This document shows positions 6,115-10,704 of a stretch of DNA of 10,704 nt, piece by piece. The notes beneath the pieces were generated by a model, which had not been told where the DNA came from, searched no databases, and was given only the letters and a program-made list of their open reading frames with translations. The DNA is from Bacteroidales bacterium (GTDB taxonomy: Bacteria; Bacteroidota; Bacteroidia; Bacteroidales; UBA1402), in contig JAAZGQ010000483.1 in assembly GCA_012511135.1 (NCBI GenBank), positions 1-10,704 on the forward strand, given 5' to 3'. How positions within the stretch are numbered: position 1 is the stretch's first letter; each line of letters begins with the position of its first letter. The position numbers were made by a program, and so were the translations under genes.

Positions 6115-6501
6115 ATGAAAACAGACTCAGAGGATAATAAGAAAAAAGACAAAGACATCGTCTATAACAAAACAGTAAAAGCCGGTAAACGTATCTATTA
6201 TTTTGATGTCAAGAGAAGCCGTAACAACGAAATGTATATGGCTATTACCGAAAGCAAAAAAATCGTAAGCGGCGATTTGCTCACCCCGGATATCAGCTTC
6301 GAGAAACACAAGATTTTTCTTTATCACGAAGACATGTCCAATTTTGCCGAAGCTTTGCTTCAGGTAATTCAATACATTAAAGAAAGACAAGCGCCGCCTC
6401 CGCCCCGTGAACAATATTGGAAAAAAAGGGAAGAGGCAGAGATCAACTCCGTGGATGACGATGAAAATACAAAATCTTTCTCTGACATTTTAGATAATTA
6501 G
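6115..6501 (+). CDS. DUF3276 / PUR family nucleic-acid-binding protein
   Basis: This 128-residue protein belongs to the DUF3276 family, related to the PUR-alpha fold of single-stranded DNA/RNA-binding proteins (the Borrelia protein BpuR is a characterised bacterial relative). One PUR-type repeat spans about 18-92: a beta strand pattern (RIYYFDVKRSRNNEMYMAIT, 26-45), KIFLYHEDMSNFAEALLQVI (66-85) covering the last strand and the helix. The N-terminus is Lys/Asp-rich, and the C-terminus has a proline run (APPPPREQYWKKREE) followed by an acidic tail; both look disordered. It most likely acts as a dimer on RNA or ssDNA in the cytoplasm; the target is unknown. It is a single gene, divergent from nusB, with its own promoter. 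Confidence 0.88.
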   Translation: MKTDSEDNKKKDKDIVYNKTVKAGKRIYYFDVKRSRNNEMYMAITESKKIVSGDLLTPDISFEKHKIFLYHEDMSNFAEALLQVIQYIKERQAPPPPREQYWKKREEAEINSVDDDENTKSFSDILDN

Positions 6502-6523
6502 CTACTAAAATTTATAAGCAGTG

Positions 6524-6555
6524 TTTGTTGCTATACAATCTTTTAGTTACCTTTG
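6524..6555 (+). promoter_or_regulatory. Predicted promoter of the L25-pth-hslR operon
   Basis: TTTG (6524-6527), exactly 20 nt, TACCTTTG (6548-6555): a full match to both elements of the Bacteroidetes promoter, the best in this window. The expected start is near 6562, giving a leader of about 70 nt. A 7-bp inverted repeat, ACTAAAA (6504-6510) and TTTTAGT (6541-6547), brackets the -33 element. Confidence 0.72.
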
Positions 6556-6585
6556 CGCCGCTTTTGACTATACCCGTGTGATGGG

Positions 6586-6611
6586 AAAATTTAGAGGCAA
6601 ATTTAAATTTT
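6586..6611 (+). promoter_or_regulatory. A/U-rich hairpin in the L25 mRNA leader
   Basis: AAAATTTA (6586-6593) pairs with TAAATTTT (6604-6611) across a 10-nt loop, within the predicted leader and ending 22 nt before the L25 ATG. It has no G/C pairs apart from a possible closing G-U, so it would be weak. It might take part in translational control, but no known r-protein leader was recognised. Confidence 0.3.
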
Positions 6612-6633
6612 TGAGTAACACAATTCAATCACA

Positions 6634-7236
6634 ATGAAAACTTTTGAACTTAATGGCAGTCCGAGAGCCGATTTCGGAAAAAAAGCCTCAAAAAACATTC
6701 GCAAGAGCGGTAACGTTCCTTGTGTACTTTATGGAGGAGAAGAAAATTTGCATTTTCAGGTAAAAAAAGAAGAGTTACGCGCTTTGCTGTTTACTCCCGA
6801 AGTCTACCTGGTCAAGCTAACTATTGCCGACAAGGTTTATATGTCTATTTTGCAGGACGTACAATTTCATCCCGTCAGTGATGATCCTCTGCATCTTGAT
6901 TTTCTGCAAATTTTCGAGGATAAACCTATCGTAATCGAAGTTCCGGTAAAACTCAATGGTTTGGCAGCGGGTGTTAAATCCGGTGGTAAATTGAGCCTGG
7001 ATATGCGTAAACTCAAAGTGAAAGCTTTGTATAAGAATCTTCCTGATAATCTGGATATTGACATTACTAACTTAGAACTGGGCAAAACAGTACAGGTGGG
7101 CGATCTCCGCTTTGACAATATGGAACTGATGAATACCAAAAATGCTGTAGTTTGTGCCGTCAAGCTGACTCGTGTAGCCAGAGGTATAGCCGCTGCTACT
7201 GCTGCCACCGGTTCGACAGAAAGCCAAGCAGAATGA
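6634..7236 (+). CDS. rplY: 50S ribosomal protein L25 (Ctc/TL5 form)
   Basis: L25 binds 5S rRNA in the central protuberance of the large ribosomal subunit. The 200-residue product is the long two-domain form (Ctc/TL5), not the short E. coli type (94 residues). The N-terminal beta-barrel (about 1-92) carries the family pattern: ADFGKKASKNIRKSGNVPCV (12-31), LYGG (32-35), ILQDVQFHPVSDDPLHLDF (72-90). The C-terminal TL5-type domain (about 93-180) includes IEVPVKLNGLAAGVKSGGKL (101-120) and LPDNLDIDITNLELGKTVQV (136-155). It ends in an Ala/Thr-rich low-complexity tail. Its stop overlaps the pth start (ATGA), so the two are coupled; ctc-pth pairing is common in bacteria. Confidence 0.97.
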   Translation: MKTFELNGSPRADFGKKASKNIRKSGNVPCVLYGGEENLHFQVKKEELRALLFTPEVYLVKLTIADKVYMSILQDVQFHPVSDDPLHLDFLQIFEDKPIVIEVPVKLNGLAAGVKSGGKLSLDMRKLKVKALYKNLPDNLDIDITNLELGKTVQVGDLRFDNMELMNTKNAVVCAVKLTRVARGIAAATAATGSTESQAE

Positions 7237-7796
7237 AATACCTGATTGCCGGCTTAGGAAATATAGGTGAAACCTATCAACATACCCGGCATAACATAGG
7301 ATTTGACATATTGGACGCTTTCTCGGAAGCGTCCAATCTTGTTTTTGAGCAAAAGCGTTATGGTGCTGTGGCAGAAGGCCGGCTCAAAAACAAGCAGCTT
7401 ATTTTGCTGAAACCCTCTACATTTATGAATCTCAGCGGAAACGCTGTGCGTTATTGGCTGCAGGCTGAAAAGATTCCAATGGAAAATTTGTTGGTGATAG
7501 TGGATGATCTGGCTCTGCCCTTTGGCCGTATACGCCTGCGCCCTGACGGAGGAGATGCGGGTCACAACGGATTGAATCATATACAGGAAATACTGGGTAC
7601 CGATAAATATGCCCGTCTGCGTTTTGGCATTGGCAATGATTTTCCTCCCGGAGCACAAATAGATTACGTGTTGAGCGGCTGGTCTGCCGAACAGTTGGAA
7701 ACATTACCGGAGCTTGTAGATCAGTCCGTAGAAATAATCAAGAGCTTTTGTCTGGCGGGCATACAACTCACCATGACCAGATACAACCGTAAATAA
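7233..7796 (+). CDS. pth: Peptidyl-tRNA hydrolase
   Basis: Pth cleaves the ester bond of peptidyl-tRNA released from stalled ribosomes and recycles the tRNA, in the cytoplasm. The 187-residue product keeps the catalytic and substrate-binding residues: N10 in GLGNIGETY (7-15), the catalytic H20 in TRHNIGFD (18-25), N66 in STFMNLSG (62-69), D92 in VDDLALPFG (90-98), and N112 in GGDAGHNGL (106-114). Length is typical (E. coli 194). I chose the ATG at 7233 because the family N-terminus (KYLIAGLGN) begins there and the ATG overlaps the L25 stop; a longer frame upstream has no conservation. The next gene begins 2 nt after the stop. Confidence 0.98.
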   Translation: MKYLIAGLGNIGETYQHTRHNIGFDILDAFSEASNLVFEQKRYGAVAEGRLKNKQLILLKPSTFMNLSGNAVRYWLQAEKIPMENLLVIVDDLALPFGRIRLRPDGGDAGHNGLNHIQEILGTDKYARLRFGIGNDFPPGAQIDYVLSGWSAEQLETLPELVDQSVEIIKSFCLAGIQLTMTRYNRK

Positions 7797-7798
7797 AC

Positions 7799-8185
7799 AT
7801 GGGGAATAGCGTTCGTATAGACAAATGGCTATGGTCTGCCCGCATTTACAAGACCAGAACCTTGGCTGGCGAAGCTTGCCGTAAAGGCCAGGTGAGTATT
7901 GCAGGGCTAAAAGTAAAGCCTTCCAGAATGGTGACCGAAGGCGAAATACTCAGCGTACGCAAAAATTCCCTCAGCTTAACTCTGAAAATACTTAGCCCCA
8001 TTCAAAACAGAGTTGCAGCCAGGTTAATTCCCGAAGTTCTGCAGGATCTGACTCCTGCCGAAGAATACGAAATGATGGAAATGGCACGGATTGCGAGTTT
8101 TGGCAATCGATCAGCGGGTAGTGGCAGGCCGACCAAAAAGGAGCGTCGCGACCTGGAGAATTTTCTGGACGTTGAGGAAGATTAA
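7799..8185 (+). CDS. hslR: Hsp15-like S4-domain RNA-binding protein
   Basis: This 128-residue protein resembles E. coli Hsp15 (HslR, 133 residues), which binds stalled 50S subunits carrying peptidyl-tRNA. The S4 RNA-binding domain (about 4-60) has the diagnostic VRIDKWLWSARIYKTRTLAG (5-24), then CRKGQVSIAGLKVKPSRMV (27-45). The conserved C-terminal sequence GRPTKKERRDL (109-119) is present and is basic. It follows pth by 2 nt, and the pairing with a peptidyl-tRNA hydrolase fits a shared job in ribosome rescue; that link is an inference. No strong terminator was found in the 60 nt between this gene and the converging acetyltransferase. Confidence 0.9.
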   Translation: MGNSVRIDKWLWSARIYKTRTLAGEACRKGQVSIAGLKVKPSRMVTEGEILSVRKNSLSLTLKILSPIQNRVAARLIPEVLQDLTPAEEYEMMEMARIASFGNRSAGSGRPTKKERRDLENFLDVEED

Positions 8186-8245
8186 CTCGCTCAAGAGTGA
8201 TAAAATACCAAGCAAGAAGCCTGAGTCGATTCAAATTGTTGTAAA

Positions 8246-8773
8246 TTATGAGTTGATCAGCTGATATACAGCAATATCATTATATTTTTCCAAACCCATA
8301 TTCCAGTCTTTGAGCAACCCGCTTTGCGCAAAACCCAATTTGCCAAACAGAGCCAGACTGCCGGTATTCTCCGTGGGAATATAAGCATAGAGTTGATGTA
8401 TATGCAGAAAATCAAAGGCAAATTCAATCAACAAGTTCAAAGCCTGTGTGGCAAAGCCCCGGCGCTGACAGGATTTTTCTATCAATATGCCCAGACCGGC
8501 ACGGTTGTGATAGGGATCAAAATCGTAAAGATCAATGGTTCCGACCAGAGAGTTCTCTTTTTTATTCTCGATCATGAAACGCAATTGTCTGGATACAAAT
8601 ATGTTTTGTTCGGCTTGACCAATATATTGGTGCAAAGCGTATTTTGAAAAAGGCGAAAGGGTATTTCCGTATTGCCACAGGCTGGTATCGTTCTCGCAGC
8701 GATAAAGAAATTCCAGGTCTTCGGGTTCGGGAGCCCGTAATCGCAGTTGCTCGTTTTGGAGGAATGTTTTCTT
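8246..8773 (-). CDS. GNAT N-acetyltransferase (RimJ/RimL type) without a canonical start codon
   Basis: The frame encodes a complete GNAT protein of about 175 residues that transfers acetyl from acetyl-CoA to an amine; the substrate is unknown. Family features are continuous: NEQLRLRAPEPEDLEFLY (7-24), ENDTSLWQYGNTLSPFSK (27-44), IGTIDLYDFDPYHNRAGLGI-like core strands (VGTIDLYDFD, 77-86), the acetyl-CoA loop QRRGFATQAL (103-112), and the C-terminal ENTGSLALFGKLGFAQSGLL (135-154). The problem is the start. Upstream of residue 7 the frame has no ATG, GTG or TTG back to a stop at 8795-8797. AAG at 8771-8773 stands where the family N-terminus predicts ATG (the next residues read KTFLQNEQL). An internal TTG at 8633-8635 would remove the first 46 residues, including the first strand and helices, and the first in-frame ATG is at residue 67. 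It could be a recent start-codon loss, a sequencing error, or initiation at a rare codon. It is the third gene after recR, and the body shows no stop or frameshift. Confidence 0.8.
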   Translation of the reverse strand, partial: KKTFLQNEQLRLRAPEPEDLEFLYRCENDTSLWQYGNTLSPFSKYALHQYIGQAEQNIFVSRQLRFMIENKKENSLVGTIDLYDFDPYHNRAGLGILIEKSCQRRGFATQALNLLIEFAFDFLHIHQLYAYIPTENTGSLALFGKLGFAQSGLLKDWNMGLEKYNDIAVYQLINS

Positions 8774-8809
8774 GGTTTTGCGTTTTTGTAAAGTTTATTT
8801 TCCTTTTGT

Positions 8810-9349
8810 TCAATCCCGCTGGTTCAGATCTGCTTCGTTATCAGATTGTGGCTTTTTCGGGTCTTGCTCTTTCACATCCTTATTCTGCCCTTCTTGTTTC
8901 TGCCCTTCTTCAGGAAAGAGCTCCAGCTCTTTTATGAGCTGCCCTTTGACCGGAATGCAGAACAAAAAGAAGAGCATGGTCATTAAAAAAAAGACCAAGG
9001 CATTGGGCATGGTGGTAAAAACCCTTAGGAAAAGAGCAAAAACAGCAATTATACTAAAGGCGTACATTCTTGTAGAAGCTGCCTTCTGATAAGCCGGCAA
9101 GCGTTCTTTAATGGGCTTTTCGGCGCGTATGGCTCTGGTTTTGTGATGAAACCAGCGCAGACTGAAAGGCACACCAATCAAAAACAACAAGATGGAGAAG
9201 CTTTGGAAGGGCAGCGATAGTTCCTGCGAAAACAAAAAAGTCTGTTGAGGCAGGAAATAGCTCAACAAGCCTAAACACAACAGTACCGTGACACTAAAAA
9301 TAAATTGTAGCCTGAGTTTTTTAAGAACAATATCGATGGCAGCTTCCAT
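8810..9349 (-). CDS. Four-helix membrane protein of unknown function, downstream of recR
   Basis: I do not recognise a named family. The 179-residue protein shows four hydrophobic helices at about 15-33, 48-65, 95-111 and 116-134, arranged as two hairpins. They are separated by a basic cytoplasmic-type loop (RWFHHKTRAIRAEKPIKERL, 65-84). A charged, probably disordered C-terminal tail (about 135-179) is rich in Glu, Lys and Gln. The tail includes a short repeat (EEGQKQEGQNK) that comes from a 13-nt duplicated sequence, TTCTGCCCTTCTT on the plus strand at 8883-8895 and 8898-8910. There is no signal peptide. I chose the ATG at 9349 because it lies one base after the recR stop (TGATATG), which indicates translational coupling; the upstream extension of this frame to 9448 only overlaps recR. 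Function cannot be assigned. Confidence 0.82.
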   Translation of the reverse strand: MEAAIDIVLKKLRLQFIFSVTVLLCLGLLSYFLPQQTFLFSQELSLPFQSFSILLFLIGVPFSLRWFHHKTRAIRAEKPIKERLPAYQKAASTRMYAFSIIAVFALFLRVFTTMPNALVFFLMTMLFFLFCIPVKGQLIKELELFPEEGQKQEGQNKDVKEQDPKKPQSDNEADLNQRD

Positions 9350-9350
9350 A

Positions 9351-9965
9351 TCAGGAGATTTTAAAAGGAATACGATTGAGGATGGAACGTCCCAGCGTGA
9401 TTTCGTCTGCATATTCCAAATCATCGCCCACCGATATTCCACGGGCAATGACCGTTATGCACACAGGATAAGAGCTGAGTTTTCTGAAAATATAAAAGGA
9501 ACTGGCATCTCCCTCGGAGGTGGCAGACAATGCCAAAATCACTTCCTTAATCTCGCCCAGGGCTATACGTTCCACCAGAGTATTGATTTCCAGGTCGGCC
9601 GGCCCTATGCCGTCCATGGGAGAAATCAGACCGCCCAGTACATGGTAAAGGCCGCTGTACTGTCTGGTTTGTTCTATGGCCATTACTTCGCGCACATTCT
9701 CCACAACACAGATAGTTGAGGCATCACGTTTGGGATTGCTGCAAATCAGGCATTCTTCGCTGTCGGAAATGTTATGACAGGTCTTGCAGTATGAAATCTC
9801 GTTCTTGAGACGTATCAAAGTAGTGCCAAAATGTTCCACGTCTTCTTTGGATTGGCGCAAAAGGTGCAGCACCAGACGCAAGGCAGTTTTTCTGCCTATG
9901 CCTGGCAGACTGGAGAAGACCTGGACGGCTTCTTCCAATAAAACGGAGGGATAGAGTTGATCCAT
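9351..9965 (-). CDS. recR: Recombination mediator protein RecR
   Basis: RecR acts with RecO and RecF to load RecA onto SSB-coated gaps in recombinational repair; it is a ring-forming DNA-binding protein. The 204-residue product (E. coli 201) has the helix-hairpin-helix SLPGIGRKTALRLVLHLL (19-36), a four-cysteine zinc finger with C60, C63, C72 and C75 (CKTCHNISDSEECLIC), and the Toprim domain from STICVVENVREVMAIEQT (83-100) through HVLGGLISPMDGIGPADL (108-125). The C-terminal GDDLEYADEITLGRSI (180-195) is also conserved. The ATG at 9965 is chosen because the conserved start (MDQLYPS) is there; the 12 extra codons upstream are not conserved. It is first in a three-gene group with the membrane protein and the acetyltransferase. 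Confidence 0.97.
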   Translation of the reverse strand: MDQLYPSVLLEEAVQVFSSLPGIGRKTALRLVLHLLRQSKEDVEHFGTTLIRLKNEISYCKTCHNISDSEECLICSNPKRDASTICVVENVREVMAIEQTRQYSGLYHVLGGLISPMDGIGPADLEINTLVERIALGEIKEVILALSATSEGDASSFYIFRKLSSYPVCITVIARGISVGDDLEYADEITLGRSILNRIPFKIS

Positions 9966-9986
9966 TATAAATCCTGAACTAGAAAG

Positions 9987-9994
9987 CAAAAGTA
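9987..9994 (-). promoter_or_regulatory. Predicted -7 element for the recR operon
   Basis: On the minus strand TACTTTTG is a full match to TAnnTTTG and would start transcription roughly 15 nt before the recR ATG. No clear -33 TTG is seen at the right distance, so the call rests on one element. Confidence 0.4.
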
Positions 9995-10026
9995 CGTTCA
10001 AATCCTCAATTTTAAAAATAAACCTG

Positions 10027-10034
10027 TATTTTTG
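10027..10034 (+). promoter_or_regulatory. Predicted -7 element for the symporter gene
   Basis: TATTTTTG is a full match to the Bacteroidetes -7 element and lies 18 nt before the symporter ATG, leaving a leader of only about a dozen bases. A -33 TTG at the standard spacing is not visible. Confidence 0.4.
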
Positions 10035-10052
10035 CAGCCTATTCAGAGGCTT

Positions 10053-10704
10053 ATGAATGAATTTCTTGTGCTGGGGCTGGTATCGGCTTATTTTGGATTG
10101 CTCTTGCTGATATCAATCTTCTCCAAAGGATCCGAACAAAACAACCATGCTTTTTTTCTGGGAGAACGCAAATCGCCCTGGTTTGTAGTGGCTATAGGCA
10201 TGATAGGGGCTTCGCTCTCAGGGGTGACTTTTGTTTCGGTTCCGGGCATGGTGCGCGAAAACAACTTTCTGTACATGCAGACCGTTTTTGGTTTTTTTGT
10301 CGGTTATCTTTTAATTGCCCGTCTGTTGCTTCCGGTCTATTACCGGCTGAATGCTCCCAGTATTTATGTCTATCTGAAACAACGCTTTGGCCGTTATTCT
10401 TACAAGACCGGAGCCGCTTTCTTTCTCTTGTCCAAAACCATAGGAGCCGCTGCCCGTCTGTATGTGGTGGCAATTATTCTGCAAGTTTTTGTCCTGGACA
10501 AGTGGGGTTTGCCTTTTGGCCTGACCGCCGCTTTGATCATAGCCATGATCTGGATTTATTCCTCTCGCAACGGCATTAAGACTATAGTATGGACCGACAT
10601 GCTTCAAACCCTTTGTTTACTGACGGCTTTGGTTTTGATTATGCTGCAATTGGCAAAAAACCTGCAGCCCGAAAGCGGTTCTGTCTGGGGGCTGATGAAA
10701 GCCA
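10053..10704 (+). CDS. Sodium:solute symporter (SSS/SLC5 family), N-terminal part (cut by window edge)
   Basis: The first 217 residues of a Na+-coupled inner-membrane transporter are present; the frame is open to the last base. Hydrophobic helices appear at about 3-23, 44-63, 74-97, 119-148, 156-171 and 182-201. The helix-1 (LeuT-fold) region GMIGASLSGVTFVSVPGMV (49-67) carries the small polar residues used for substrate and Na+ in this family, and GIKTIVWTDMLQ (174-185) is a characteristic SSS motif (the usual G-A/I-x-x-V-x-WTD-x-x-Q). SSS proteins are normally 450-600 residues or more, so over half is missing. The substrate (sugar, amino acid, proline, sialic acid and others) cannot be read from this part. 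It is divergent from recR. The ATG at 10053 gives the standard short periplasmic N-terminus directly before helix 0/1. Confidence 0.93.
   Translation, partial: MNEFLVLGLVSAYFGLLLLISIFSKGSEQNNHAFFLGERKSPWFVVAIGMIGASLSGVTFVSVPGMVRENNFLYMQTVFGFFVGYLLIARLLLPVYYRLNAPSIYVYLKQRFGRYSYKTGAAFFLLSKTIGAAARLYVVAIILQVFVLDKWGLPFGLTAALIIAMIWIYSSRNGIKTIVWTDMLQTLCLLTALVLIMLQLAKNLQPESGSVWGLMKA

Noticed and set aside
6127..6414. Minus-strand frame inside the DUF3276 gene
   Set aside because: Shadow of the plus-strand gene, which has a promoter, a recognised family and a full PUR-type repeat.
8256..8265. 10-bp palindrome ATCAGCTGAT near the end of the acetyltransferase gene
   Set aside because: It lies within the last codons of the gene and no T-run follows, so it is not supported as a terminator or operator.
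8562..8813. Minus-strand frame from a TTG at 8813 that overlaps the start of the acetyltransferase in another frame
   Set aside because: It has no recognisable domain and runs across the GNAT-coding region in the wrong frame; the GNAT frame itself is continuous, so a frameshift is not needed to explain it.
8324..9089. Plus-strand open frames opposite the acetyltransferase and membrane-protein genes
   Set aside because: They are antisense shadows of real genes with better-supported frames and show low-complexity Phe/Ser/Lys content.
9966..10001. Longer RecR start 12 codons upstream
   Set aside because: The added residues are not part of the family and overlap the predicted -7 element; MDQLYPS at 9965 is the usual RecR start.
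10088..10607. Minus-strand frames opposite the symporter
   Set aside because: The plus-strand frame is continuous to the window edge with clear SSS motifs and membrane helices; the antisense frames resemble no family.
1..10704. Search for CRISPR repeats, insertion sequences, tRNA genes, integrases, toxin-antitoxin or defence genes
   Set aside because: None found. Every long coding frame is a housekeeping family or a small unknown inside a housekeeping operon, so the window does not support a mobile or defence island.

Overview
This window reads as an ordinary core-genome segment of a Bacteroidota (Bacteroidetes) chromosome, most likely of the order Bacteroidales. The reasons are: families nearly confined to that phylum (a DUF5606 protein, a DUF3276/PUR-type protein, a NusB with a long N-terminal extension); several intergenic matches to the Bacteroidetes primary-sigma promoter (TTTG, about 20 nt, TAnnTTTG); and A/T-rich start regions without clear Shine-Dalgarno sequences. 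No tRNA, rRNA, CRISPR array, insertion sequence or phage gene was found.

Layout from left to right. (1) Positions 1-780, minus: the N-terminal 260 residues of a membrane pyrophosphatase (hppA), running off the left edge. (2) Positions 781-1117: a divergent A/T-rich control region. (3) Positions 1118-2494, plus: recA and a very acidic 109-residue protein, closed by a hairpin shared with the converging operon. (4) Positions 5972 down to 2558, minus: nusB, yajC, a YbbR/CdaR-like gene, coaE and a DUF5606 gene, tightly packed. (5) Positions 6115-6501, plus: the DUF3276/PUR-type protein, divergent from nusB. (6) Positions 6634-8185, plus: ribosomal protein L25, peptidyl-tRNA hydrolase and an Hsp15-like S4 protein, packed so closely that they must be one transcript. 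(7) Positions 9965 down to 8246, minus: recR, a four-helix membrane protein of unknown function, and a GNAT acetyltransferase. (8) Positions 10053-10704, plus: the N-terminal 217 residues of a sodium:solute symporter, running off the right edge.

The themes are information processing (RecA and RecR in recombinational repair; NusB in rRNA antitermination; L25, Pth and the S4 protein in translation and ribosome rescue), membrane biogenesis (YajC, YbbR), CoA synthesis (CoaE), and ion-coupled energetics at both edges (pyrophosphatase, symporter).

I see no convincing new multi-gene system. The points most worth a second look are: the GNAT gene, which is an intact reading frame without a usable start codon (AAG sits where ATG is expected); the strongly acidic small protein directly behind a RecA that lacks an acidic C-terminal tail; a 17-bp A/T palindrome just upstream of the recA promoter; and the uncharacterised membrane protein one base behind recR.
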